64,000 nucleotides of DNA from an uncultured Muribaculaceae bacterium (GTDB taxonomy: Bacteria; Bacteroidota; Bacteroidia; Bacteroidales; Muribaculaceae). Location: positions 1 to 64,000 of the forward strand of contig CAKUMB010000003.1 in the NCBI GenBank assembly GCA_934667475.1. The letters run 5' to 3'. Position numbers and translations under genes: made by a program. Of the stretch, positions 41,633 to 49,395 are shown in pieces (the stretch's first letter is position 1; each line of letters begins with the position of its first letter). The notes below the pieces were generated by a model. The model was not told the DNA's origin, searched no databases, and saw nothing but the letters and a program-made list of their open reading frames with translations.

Positions 41633-43264
41633 ATGAGAAGCGAATTAATAGTTGACGTAAAACCCACCGACATCTCCACCGCCCTGCTTGAGGACGGAAG
41701 GCTGGTGTCGCTGCAAAAAGAGTCGCGCGACGCCTCGTATGCCGTCGGCAACCTCTATCTTGCCAAGGTTAAGAAACTGATGCCCGGACTCAACGCCGCA
41801 TTTGTGAATGTGGGCTATGAGAAGGACGCGTTTCTGCACTACCTTGATTTAGGTTCGCAGTTCAGCTCTTATTCCAAGTTCATCAAGATGGCGCGCGACA
41901 ATCACGGCAAGAAGTCGGTGAGCATATCGAGAATGAAACTGCTGCCCGACATCGACAAGCACGGCTCGGTGACCGACGTGCTTACCGCAGGCCAGGAACT
42001 GATAGTGCAGATAGCCAAGGAGCCGATATCGACCAAAGGCCCGAGACTCACCACCGAAATCACTTTCACCGGCCGCTTTTTGGTGCTCATTCCGTTTAAC
42101 AACAAAATCTCTGTGTCGCAGAAGATTAAGAACGCCGACGAGAGGCAGCGCCTGCGCCGGCTAATAGAGAGCATCAAACCGAAGAACTTTGGCGTGATAA
42201 TACGCACATCGGCCGAAAACAAGCGCGCCGCCGAACTGAATTCAGAGCTAAAGGTGCTGGTCAAGAGCTGGGAAGACGCCATCGACAAGATGCAGTACTC
42301 CACCCCGCCCTCGCTCGTGTATGAGGAGGAAAGCCGCGCGGTGAGCCTGATTCGTGACATCTTCAACCCCGATTTTGAGAGCATTCATGTGAATGATGCT
42401 GAAATCTTCGACCAGATTCACCACTATGTGAGCCTTATAGCCCCCGATCGCAGTGAAATCGTAAAGCTTTATTCCGACGACACCCCGATATTCGACAAGT
42501 TCAACGTAACCAAGCAAATAAAGTCGTCGTTTGGCAAAACGGTATCATTCAAGTCGGGTGCATACATAATAATTGAAAGCACCGAGGCGCTTCACGTGAT
42601 TGACGTGAACTCGGGAAACCGCTCAAAGAACTCCACCGACCAGGAGAGCAACGCGCTCGACGTGAACCTGCTGGCGGCCGATGAGATAGCGCGACAGCTG
42701 AGGCTGCGCGACATGGGCGGCATCATTGTGATTGACTACATCGACATGGCCAAGGCCGAACACAGGCAGAAGCTGTATGAGCACATGCGCGAGGTGATGC
42801 AGAAAGACCGCGCGCGCCACAACATACTGCCCCTTAGCAAGTTCGGGCTTATGCAAATCACGCGCCAGCGCGTGCGCCCCGCCCTCGACATTGTCACGGC
42901 CGAAACCTGCCCGTCGTGCGGCGGCAAGGGCGAGATACAGCCATCACTGCTTTTCACCGACAAGTTGAAAGACAAAATCGACTATCTGGTGAACTCACTG
43001 GGAGTGAGCAACTTTATTATGTATGTCCATCCCTACGTCGATGCCTACATCAAAAAAGGTCTGTTCAGCGAATACTATCGCTGGCGCAGGACTTTTGGCC
43101 GGAAATTCAAGATTCTGCCCGACCAAAATCTCGCCTACCTTGAATATAAGGTGTATGACAAAGACAAAAACGAAATCGACCTCAAAGAGGAAAAAGACAC
43201 CAACAGCTCGTCGAGCAAGAAAGAACGCCGCTCGCGCGAGCAGAAAGACAAAGAAAAGGATTAG
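41633..43264 (+). CDS. Ribonuclease E/G family protein
   Basis: The 543-residue endoribonuclease is the RNase G-length form. An S1 domain occupies about residues 37-125 (VGNLYLAKVKKLMPGLNAAFVNVG). The DNase I-like catalytic part holds metal-binding Asp324 (HVIDVNSG) and Asp368 (IIVIDYIDM). LMQITRQRVRP and the zinc-link CPSCGGKG (Cys426, Cys429) mediate tetramer formation. The C-terminus is a short, highly charged Ser/Lys/Glu tail in place of a degradosome scaffold. It trims rRNA and decays mRNA. It follows HU and the small ribosomal-type gene and ends at a strong terminator. Confidence 0.95.
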   Translation: MRSELIVDVKPTDISTALLEDGRLVSLQKESRDASYAVGNLYLAKVKKLMPGLNAAFVNVGYEKDAFLHYLDLGSQFSSYSKFIKMARDNHGKKSVSISRMKLLPDIDKHGSVTDVLTAGQELIVQIAKEPISTKGPRLTTEITFTGRFLVLIPFNNKISVSQKIKNADERQRLRRLIESIKPKNFGVIIRTSAENKRAAELNSELKVLVKSWEDAIDKMQYSTPPSLVYEEESRAVSLIRDIFNPDFESIHVNDAEIFDQIHHYVSLIAPDRSEIVKLYSDDTPIFDKFNVTKQIKSSFGKTVSFKSGAYIIIESTEALHVIDVNSGNRSKNSTDQESNALDVNLLAADEIARQLRLRDMGGIIVIDYIDMAKAEHRQKLYEHMREVMQKDRARHNILPLSKFGLMQITRQRVRPALDIVTAETCPSCGGKGEIQPSLLFTDKLKDKIDYLVNSLGVSNFIMYVHPYVDAYIKKGLFSEYYRWRRTFGRKFKILPDQNLAYLEYKVYDKDKNEIDLKEEKDTNSSSSKKERRSREQKDKEKD

Positions 43265-43294
43265 TTGTCCACCAATCCTGCAAGCAACAAAACG

Positions 43295-43332
43295 GAGAGG
43301 ACGCTTCATGCCGAAGCGTCCTCTCATTTTTT
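43295..43332. terminator. Terminator after the RNase G gene
   Basis: GAGAGGACGCTTC (43295-43307) pairs with GAAGCGTCCTCTC (43313-43325) and is followed by ATTTTTTT. It separates it from the converging apbE. Confidence 0.93.
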
Positions 43333-43350
43333 TCGTTGTTTCACTCCAGT

Positions 43351-44376
43351 TCACTGCGCCACCACGAGCGAGGCGAAGCGCTTGTTGCTCCACACCACCA
43401 TGTTGCCGGCATCGTCGGCGCTGATAAGCATCACTCCCAGCGAGCCGTTGCGCTGCATCAGGGCCTTGGCCTTGACGGTGCCCATGGCCATGCAGGCTGT
43501 GGCCCAAGCATCGGCCGTGGCGCAGTCGGCTGCCACCACCGTGGCGCTGAGCAGGCTCGACTGCTCGCCGCGCCCAGTGAGCGGATTTAGGATGTGGGTC
43601 ACCTTTTTACCATCGACCTCCTTAAACTTGCGGTAATTGCCGCTGGTGGCCACGCCTCCGCGCTCCAAACTCAGCACAAGGGCCGACTGGTGGCTGACGG
43701 TGGTGTCGTCGTCGATGGGCATGTCCACCGACACGCGCCACTGCTGGCCGCGGTTGTTTACGCCTCGGGCGGCCACCTCGCCGCCTATCTCCACCATATA
43801 GTTGGTGACGCCGTTGCGCTCGAGCATTCGCCCCACCTCATCGCAGGCATAGCCCTTGGCTATGCTGCTGAAGTCGAACTGCACGCGCGGGTCGGCCTTG
43901 CGCACGCGGCCACCGGCAATGCTGATCTTGCCCATGCCCACGAATGCCAGCAGGCTGTCGACCTGCCGCTGCGTGGGCAGGTTGCCACTTTTGTAGCCGA
44001 AGCCCCAGGCGTTGACCAGCGGCATCACGGTGGGATCGTAGAGGTGGCCGCTGGCGTCATACACCTTGCGGGCAATGACATAGAGGGCCTTGAAGCATGA
44101 GTCGGGCTCGCTGGTCTCGCCGCGGTTGATGCGCGACACCAGCGACTGCTGGTTGAAGGCCGACGCACTGCCGTCGACCATGCGAAACACAGCCTGAATA
44201 GAATCGTCGAGATTGCGCTCGGCCTCGTAGGTGATGTGGTATTCGGTGGTCCACACCACGCCCGCGGCTGTGACAAACCGCTTGCGTCCGCGCGCAAAAT
44301 ACATTACTACCACGGCGCACAGCAGCGCCAGCAGCACGGCATAGTAGCGCCGCGACTTCATTACTTTGTCGTTCAT
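43351..44376 (-). CDS. apbE: FAD:protein FMN transferase
   Basis: The 341-residue protein has an N-terminal membrane anchor (about 12-28) and the ApbE fold: MVDGSASAFNQQSLVSRINRG, DPTVMPLVNAWGFG, FDFSSIAKGYACDEVGRMLERNGVTNYMVEIGGEVAARG and GVATSGNYRKF, with THILNPLTGR near 265. It attaches FMN to Ser/Thr of periplasmic proteins such as Nqr and Rnf subunits, using FAD and Mg2+. The anchor lacks a lipobox Cys, so it is membrane-tethered and not a lipoprotein. Transcribed alone. Confidence 0.94.
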   Translation of the reverse strand: MNDKVMKSRRYYAVLLALLCAVVVMYFARGRKRFVTAAGVVWTTEYHITYEAERNLDDSIQAVFRMVDGSASAFNQQSLVSRINRGETSEPDSCFKALYVIARKVYDASGHLYDPTVMPLVNAWGFGYKSGNLPTQRQVDSLLAFVGMGKISIAGGRVRKADPRVQFDFSSIAKGYACDEVGRMLERNGVTNYMVEIGGEVAARGVNNRGQQWRVSVDMPIDDDTTVSHQSALVLSLERGGVATSGNYRKFKEVDGKKVTHILNPLTGRGEQSSLLSATVVAADCATADAWATACMAMGTVKAKALMQRNGSLGVMLISADDAGNMVVWSNKRFASLVVAQ

Positions 44377-44490
44377 ACGCTTAAAAAAATTGCATTAAGC
44401 GGCGCCTGCATCGACGCCACAACAGTTTTTCAAAGTTACGCATTTTTTCCGACAGGGGCGGTGGCAATTTCATATATCAGTTTTTTTTCA

Positions 44491-44498
44491 TAGCTTTG
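44491..44498 (+). promoter_or_regulatory. Probable -7 element of the first beta-barrel gene
   Basis: TAGCTTTG, 36 bp before the ATG at 44535, with TTTC at the -33 position 19 bp upstream. Confidence 0.55.
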
Positions 44499-44534
44499 CA
44501 GCCGTAAAGTAATAGAATCAAAAAAAACGAAGTT

Positions 44535-45146
44535 ATGAAATCACTCAAACGAATTTTAGTGGCCGCCGCAGTAGCACTGCTGGCAATGGCCCCGGCAGCA
44601 GCCCAAGTGCGGTTTGGCGTGAAGGCCGGCGTGGCCCTCAACGACCTGCACTTTAACAAAGACATTGTGAACGACCTGTCGAGCACCAGCAACCGCGCCG
44701 GATTCACCGGAGGCGTGATGGCCGAGGTGCAGGTGCCAATTGTGGGCCTGTGCATCGACGGCTCGGTGCTGTATACACACCGCAGCGCAGAGCTCAGGGG
44801 CAGCAAGAGCAACGAAGTGTTTAAGCGCGACTACATCGACATTCCCGTGAACCTGAAGTACAAATTCAACATTCTGGGACTGAGCAACATCTTCACACCC
44901 TATCTGTTCACTGGCCCCGACTTTGCCATTCTGCTGAGCGACAAGGACCAGAACGGATACACCAACAAGACGCTGAACACATCGTGGAACGTGGGCTTCG
45001 GCGCCGAGCTGCTGCGCCACCTGCAGGTGTCGGCCACCTATGGCATCGGCCTGAGCAAGGCTCTGGAATATGTGGGCGTGGGCGACGGCCAAAACATTAG
45101 CGGCAAAGACCGCTACTGGACGGTGACAGCCGCCTATCTCTTCTGA
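44535..45146 (+). CDS. Outer-membrane beta-barrel protein (PorT-like family)
   Basis: The 203-residue protein has a signal peptide (MKSLKRILVAAAVALLAMAPAAA) and alternating hydrophobic strands typical of a small eight-stranded barrel. It opens with VRFGVKAGVALNDLHF and ends with the aromatic strand WTVTAAYLF. IDIPVNLKYKFNILG near 97-110 is a family block. Function is unknown beyond outer-membrane location. It is a paralogue of the next gene (same start pattern, IDIPVNLK/IDVPLNLK and terminal WTVTA-F) but has its own promoter and terminator. Confidence 0.85.
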   Translation: MKSLKRILVAAAVALLAMAPAAAQVRFGVKAGVALNDLHFNKDIVNDLSSTSNRAGFTGGVMAEVQVPIVGLCIDGSVLYTHRSAELRGSKSNEVFKRDYIDIPVNLKYKFNILGLSNIFTPYLFTGPDFAILLSDKDQNGYTNKTLNTSWNVGFGAELLRHLQVSATYGIGLSKALEYVGVGDGQNISGKDRYWTVTAAYLF

Positions 45147-45172
45147 TTGCAAGGCACACACAAGGCACTAAG

Positions 45173-45205
45173 GCGCGCGTCCGGCCCTCCGGACGCGCGC
45201 TTTCT
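45173..45205 (+). terminator. Terminator between the two beta-barrel genes
   Basis: A 12-bp GC-only stem (45173-45184 with 45189-45200) with a CCCT loop is followed by TTTCTGTT. Confidence 0.85.
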
Positions 45206-45224
45206 GTTATAAAAACTGAAAAAC

Positions 45225-45255
45225 TTTGCCGTGGCCATATTTTTATGTAAGTTTG
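45225..45255 (+). promoter_or_regulatory. Promoter of the second beta-barrel gene
   Basis: TTTG (45225-45228), 19 bp, TAAGTTTG (45248-45255): a full consensus match, 28 bp before the ATG. Confidence 0.82.
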
Positions 45256-45283
45256 TAGCCTAATTCAAATTACGCAAAAAATA

Positions 45284-45910
45284 ATGAACAAATCGAAACT
45301 GACCATATTAGCCGCCATGGCGGCAGGAGCCGTGGCGCTCAACGCGCATGCCGACAGCCGCCTGGGCGTGACCGTGGGCGGCAACTACAACGAGGTGCAC
45401 TTTAAGCAGACCGACATCATTAAGCTCGACAAGCAGATGGGCGTCACCGCCGGTGTGACGGGCGAATACATGATTCCGGGCATCGGCTTTGGCGTCGACG
45501 CTTCGCTGCTCTACACCATGCGCGGCAGCAAGCTGTATCTGGGCGAGAAAAAGATTTGGTCGTCGCAGGGCATTGGCAACGAGAACTGCACTCTGCACTA
45601 CATCGACGTGCCTCTGAACCTGAAGTTCAAATACCGCAACCTCAACGGCATTGAAAACACCATCATGCCCATCGTGTTTGCGGGCCCCACATTCTCGTTT
45701 CTTGCCGGCCACAGCAAGTGCGGCGATGCGCTCGACTACAAGACGGTGAGCGTGGGCCTGCATGCAGGCCTTGGCTGCGAGCTATTCAACAAGGTGCAGG
45801 TGAATGCGTCCTACAACTTCAGCATAGGCCGCTCGCTGCGCACCAAGCTGCTTGACGAGAACGACGCAAAAAACCGCACTTGGACGGTTACGGCAACTTA
45901 CTTTTTTTAA
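45284..45910 (+). CDS. Outer-membrane beta-barrel protein (PorT-like family), paralogue
   Basis: The 208-residue protein has a signal peptide (MNKSKLTILAAMAAGAVALNAHA) and barrel strands from RLGVTVGGNYNEVHF to the terminal WTVTATYFF. HYIDVPLNLKFKYRNLNG near 105-122 aligns with the same block in the upstream paralogue. It has three cysteines that the paralogue does not share in position. Function unknown. Separate promoter and terminator suggest independent control of the two copies. Confidence 0.85.
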   Translation: MNKSKLTILAAMAAGAVALNAHADSRLGVTVGGNYNEVHFKQTDIIKLDKQMGVTAGVTGEYMIPGIGFGVDASLLYTMRGSKLYLGEKKIWSSQGIGNENCTLHYIDVPLNLKFKYRNLNGIENTIMPIVFAGPTFSFLAGHSKCGDALDYKTVSVGLHAGLGCELFNKVQVNASYNFSIGRSLRTKLLDENDAKNRTWTVTATYFF

Positions 45911-46204
45911 AAAATTTTGAAGAATTCAATGCATTTATGTCATTTTTTTGCGATAAAATGATATAAATCCAAAAAATATTTACTATTTTTGGAGATATAA
46001 TAACACTCTAACTGAAGTTGATTCAATGTGTGGGGCTATGCGTCGCGATGATGCGTAAACCTTTTTATTGGCCCCAGCACATTTTTTCGGTTCAGCAGTG
46101 ACAATAACACAAGGCGCAATGCGGCGGCGAAAAGCCCGCATTGCGCCTTGATGTTGTTTTCGATGGGTGGCTGCCGAGGTCACATTCCGTGACCCCTGTT
46201 ATTT
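45911..46204. other. Non-coding region with a TAnnTTTG element and a hairpin
   Basis: TATTTTTG at 45984-45991 on the plus strand is followed by a possible short transcript. It ends in GTG-TGGGGC (from about 46027) paired with GCCCCA-CAC (to about 46082), with one bulged base, and then TTTTTT. A ten-codon frame (ATG at 46026, MCGAMRRDDA) lies inside the hairpin loop. A small RNA is possible, but no -33 match is seen. Confidence 0.3.
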
Positions 46205-46753
46205 TTAGACCAGCATGCCGTCGGCCACTTCGGTGGCGGCCGGCTTGCCAAGGGTCTGCTCCACTATGGCCAGGGCAAAGGCTGTGGCCGAGGCTGGGCC
46301 GTTGCCGGTGACCACGTGGCCATCGACTGCCACGCGCGACTGCATCACTTGCGCGCCTTTCAGGCCCTGCTCCATGCCGGGATAGCACACGGCCTTGCGG
46401 CCCTCCACCAGTCCGAGCGGGCCAAACACTATGCTTGGCGAGGCGCAAATGGCGGCTATGCCACGACCGGCCTTGTCCTGCTCAAGCAGTTGGCGCGTGA
46501 GGGGCTCGCAAGCGGCCAGATTCGAAGCTCCGGGCATGCCGCCGGGCAATATAAGCCACTGCGCATCGGCAAGGTCGCAGCCTGCAATCACGGTGTCGGC
46601 AAGCATCTTCACTCCGTGTGCTCCCGTCACCTCACTGGTGGCATTGATCGACACTGTGACCACTGGCATGCCTGCACGGCGCAGCACATCGACCACGGTT
46701 AGGGCCTCAACTTCTTCGAAGCCATCGGCCATAAACACATAAGACGTCTTCAT
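46205..46753 (-). CDS. DJ-1/PfpI family protein
   Basis: From the ATG at 46753 the product has 182 residues. It fits the DJ-1/ThiJ group: YVFMADGFEEVEALTVVDVLRRAG at the N-terminus, LPGGMPGASNL near 69-79, and the nucleophile elbow GIAAICASPSIVF with Cys103. Possible roles are protein or nucleotide deglycation, chaperone or small-molecule isomerase; sequence does not decide. The in-frame ATG two codons earlier (46759) is an equal alternative. Transcribed alone. Confidence 0.9.
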   Translation of the reverse strand: MKTSYVFMADGFEEVEALTVVDVLRRAGMPVVTVSINATSEVTGAHGVKMLADTVIAGCDLADAQWLILPGGMPGASNLAACEPLTRQLLEQDKAGRGIAAICASPSIVFGPLGLVEGRKAVCYPGMEQGLKGAQVMQSRVAVDGHVVTGNGPASATAFALAIVEQTLGKPAATEVADGMLV

Positions 46754-46850
46754 TCTCATTACTTTTTTTTGAGGGTTAATACTGTGATTTTGGTTGTAAA
46801 TATAGCACATTTTCGCGACTCGTCTGCAACATGCCTACCATAAAAAAGCG

Positions 46851-46892
46851 CATCGGGGCGCGGCCTTGGCAATTTTTGGCCGCGCCCCGATG
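46851..46892 (-). terminator. Terminator of the AspT/YidE-type transporter gene
   Basis: A 15-bp stem (46851-46865 with 46878-46892) around a 12-base loop lies 25 bp after the transporter stop. On the minus strand it is followed by GCTTTTTTATGG. Confidence 0.9.
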
Positions 46893-46917
46893 GGACTATG
46901 TATGCGTCGAGACTGGC

Positions 46918-48600
46918 TTATGCCAGCGCGAGTATTATGATTTGGGCTGTGACCACGCGCAGAAACATGGTGAGCGGATACACTGTGGAGTAGCTCACGG
47001 CGGGCGCGTCGTTGTTGGCCGTCTTGTTGGCATACGACAGTGCCGGCGGATCGGTGGTGGTGCCGGCCATAAGGCCCATGAGGGTGCAGTAGTTGATTTT
47101 AAACTTGCTGCGCGCAAGCACACCCACTATGAGCAGTGGGATGAACGTGATTAGGAAGCCATACACCACCCAGCGGGCACCGGTGGAATTGAACACCGTG
47201 GCGGCAAAGTTGCCTCCTGCGGCTATGCCCACCGAGGCAAGGAATAGGCAGATGCCCAATTCGCGCAGCAGCAGGTTGGCCGACGACGAGGTGTAGGTGA
47301 CCAGCTTTATCCTGTAGCCATAGCGGCCAAGCAAGATGGCCACAATCAGCGGGCCGCCAGCAAGACCGAGCTTCATGGGCACCGTCATGCCGGGCAGGGC
47401 CAATGGAATGGAGCCCACCAGAATGCCTATGAAGATGCCAATGAACATAGTGAACATGTTAGGTTCATTGAGGCGGCGCATAGAGTTGCCGAGGCGTTCG
47501 GCCAGGCGGTTGATGTCCTCGATGTTGCCCACCACAGTAATGCGGTCGCCCACCTGCAGTGTGAGGTTGGGGCTGGCAAGCAGATCGACGCCTGCGCGGT
47601 TGACGCGCGTGGCATTCAGGCCGTAGCCCTTGGGCAGGCGCAGCGAACCTATCTTGCGGCCCGTCATCTCACTCTTGGTGACCACGATGCGCCGCGACAC
47701 CACATGGGTGGCGGCAGCGTCGGTTTTCCAGTCCATATCCACCTTCGGGCCTATGATTGAGTCAAACACCTCCTCGTCCTGCACACTCATCACAATGCGC
47801 ATTAGGTCACCCTCCTCCACTTTGGTGTCGTTGAGCGGAATCAGAATTGTACCATCGGCCCTTTCGATGCGCGACACCACAAAGTTGCGGTCGATGATGT
47901 TGTGCAGACGGTTTATGGTGCGGTCGAAAATCAACTTATTGCTCACACGGTAGGTGACCACGTGGGGCTTGAGCAGGCTCTGGTCGTTATCATCGGCAAT
48001 CTGCTTGGCCTCAGACTCTATGTTGACCTTAAATATGGCCTTGACCACAATCATCGACAGGATGATGCCCACCACACCCAGCGGATAGGCTGCGGCATAG
48101 CCCATCGACATTGACTGGTTGAGCACGGCGGCATTGGCCCCTTGGGTCTCAATAAGCGTCTGCTGCGCGGCACCAAGGCCGGGGGTATTGGTCACCGCAC
48201 CTGAGAGGATGCCCACCATATCGGTGATCTTCACATCGCCCACAATGTAGTAGATGGTTAGAGCCACCACGATGTTGAGGGCTATTATGAGAATCGCCAG
48301 TCCGTTGAGCACAAGGCCGCCCTCCTTAAACGAGGAGAAGAACGACGGGCCCACCTGCAAACCGATGGAGAAGATGAATAAAATGAGGCCGAACTCCTGA
48401 ATGAACTTCAGGATGCTGGGATCGACGTCCCAGCCGAAATGGCCGGCGGCGATGCCCACAAACAGCACAAACGTGGCACCCAGCGAGATGCCGAAGAACT
48501 TGACTTTGCCCAGAATCACTCCTATTGCAATCACGAATGAGTAGACCAGTATGGCGTGGGCCACACTGCTTCCTGTCATCAAATCAATGAACCAATTCAT
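46918..48600 (-). CDS. AspT/YidE/YbjL-type putative transporter with two TrkA-C domains
   Basis: The 560-residue protein has two blocks of about five to six membrane segments (about 15-190 and 375-560) that flank a soluble part with two TrkA_C (RCK_C) ligand-binding domains (about 205-370). SGAVTNTPGLGAAQQTL and the matching GLMAGTTTDPPALSYAN are the hallmark re-entrant loops of the AspT/YidE duplication family. AspT exchanges aspartate and alanine, but the substrate of these long RCK-bearing members is unsettled. It is the last gene after tamL and the HAD phosphatase on the same strand. Confidence 0.9.
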   Translation of the reverse strand: MNWFIDLMTGSSVAHAILVYSFVIAIGVILGKVKFFGISLGATFVLFVGIAAGHFGWDVDPSILKFIQEFGLILFIFSIGLQVGPSFFSSFKEGGLVLNGLAILIIALNIVVALTIYYIVGDVKITDMVGILSGAVTNTPGLGAAQQTLIETQGANAAVLNQSMSMGYAAAYPLGVVGIILSMIVVKAIFKVNIESEAKQIADDNDQSLLKPHVVTYRVSNKLIFDRTINRLHNIIDRNFVVSRIERADGTILIPLNDTKVEEGDLMRIVMSVQDEEVFDSIIGPKVDMDWKTDAAATHVVSRRIVVTKSEMTGRKIGSLRLPKGYGLNATRVNRAGVDLLASPNLTLQVGDRITVVGNIEDINRLAERLGNSMRRLNEPNMFTMFIGIFIGILVGSIPLALPGMTVPMKLGLAGGPLIVAILLGRYGYRIKLVTYTSSSANLLLRELGICLFLASVGIAAGGNFAATVFNSTGARWVVYGFLITFIPLLIVGVLARSKFKINYCTLMGLMAGTTTDPPALSYANKTANNDAPAVSYSTVYPLTMFLRVVTAQIIILALA

Positions 48601-48657
48601 TATAAAACTACGTTATTTCTATGAAAAATTTAATTGGCTACTACACTTGCTCTCGCA

Positions 48658-49326
48658 CTACTTGCCCACAATGCCGTTGCGCACGATGTCGAGAATCTGC
48701 TCGGGGCTGTGCACCACCACGCTGGCGTGGTATTCGATGAGCTCTTTCTCGGGGCGGAAGCCCCAGGTGACGCCCACCGAGTCGATGCAGGCGCGGCGCG
48801 CCGTCTCCATATCCACTCCAGAGTCGCCCACATACAGGGTGTCGTCCTTGGCCACCTTGGCCTTGCCCAGAATTTGGAACACTATCGAGGGGTCGGGCTT
48901 CACCTTCACGCCCTCCTTCTGCCCCTCTACGGCCACGAAGTCGATATCGGGATAGTAGTGGGCAATGATGGTTTCGACCGCGGCCTGGTATTTGTTCGAC
49001 GCCACAGCCACCTTCACGCCCATGGCGCGCAGGTTGCGCAGCATCTGCGGCACACCCTCGTAAGGGCGCGTGAAGTCGGTGCTGTGCTGGTTATAGTAGT
49101 CTTTGAAGTCGGCCAGCAGACGGTCCACCGTCTCCTCATCGCGGCAGTCCTCGGGCAGCACGCGCTCCATGAGGCGCCGCACGCCATTGCCCACAAAGAA
49201 GGGGTAGCTGGCAATGCTGTGGGTGGCATAGCCATTCTTCTCCAGGGCGTGGTTGGCGGCATGGCCCAAGTCTTCGATAGAGTTGAGCAGTGTGCCGTCG
49301 AGGTCAAAAATCACAAGATTTTTCAT
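48658..49326 (-). CDS. HAD phosphatase, phosphoglycolate phosphatase-like
   Basis: The 222-residue product has FDLDGTLLNSIEDLG (catalytic Asp8 and Asp10), an alpha-helical cap, VAVASNKYQAAVETII (motif II), KVKPDPSIVFQIL (motif III Lys) and YVGDSGVDMETARRA (motif IV). This arrangement is that of Gph-type 2-phosphoglycolate phosphatases, though PpaX or sugar-phosphate phosphatases look alike. It lies between tamL (69 bp upstream) and the transporter (57 bp downstream), so the three may be one operon. Confidence 0.87.
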   Translation of the reverse strand: MKNLVIFDLDGTLLNSIEDLGHAANHALEKNGYATHSIASYPFFVGNGVRRLMERVLPEDCRDEETVDRLLADFKDYYNQHSTDFTRPYEGVPQMLRNLRAMGVKVAVASNKYQAAVETIIAHYYPDIDFVAVEGQKEGVKVKPDPSIVFQILGKAKVAKDDTLYVGDSGVDMETARRACIDSVGVTWGFRPEKELIEYHASVVVHSPEQILDIVRNGIVGK

Positions 49327-49395
49327 AAATCAATTTGTTCCTTTCTAAATGATATATATCGTTTTTTTTACCAATCAATAACTTAATTAAGCGCG

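Noticed and set aside
46205..46753. DJ-1/PfpI gene as a phage or defence protease
   Set aside because: The sequence has the DJ-1-type elbow, and the neighbourhood is housekeeping, without mobile genes.
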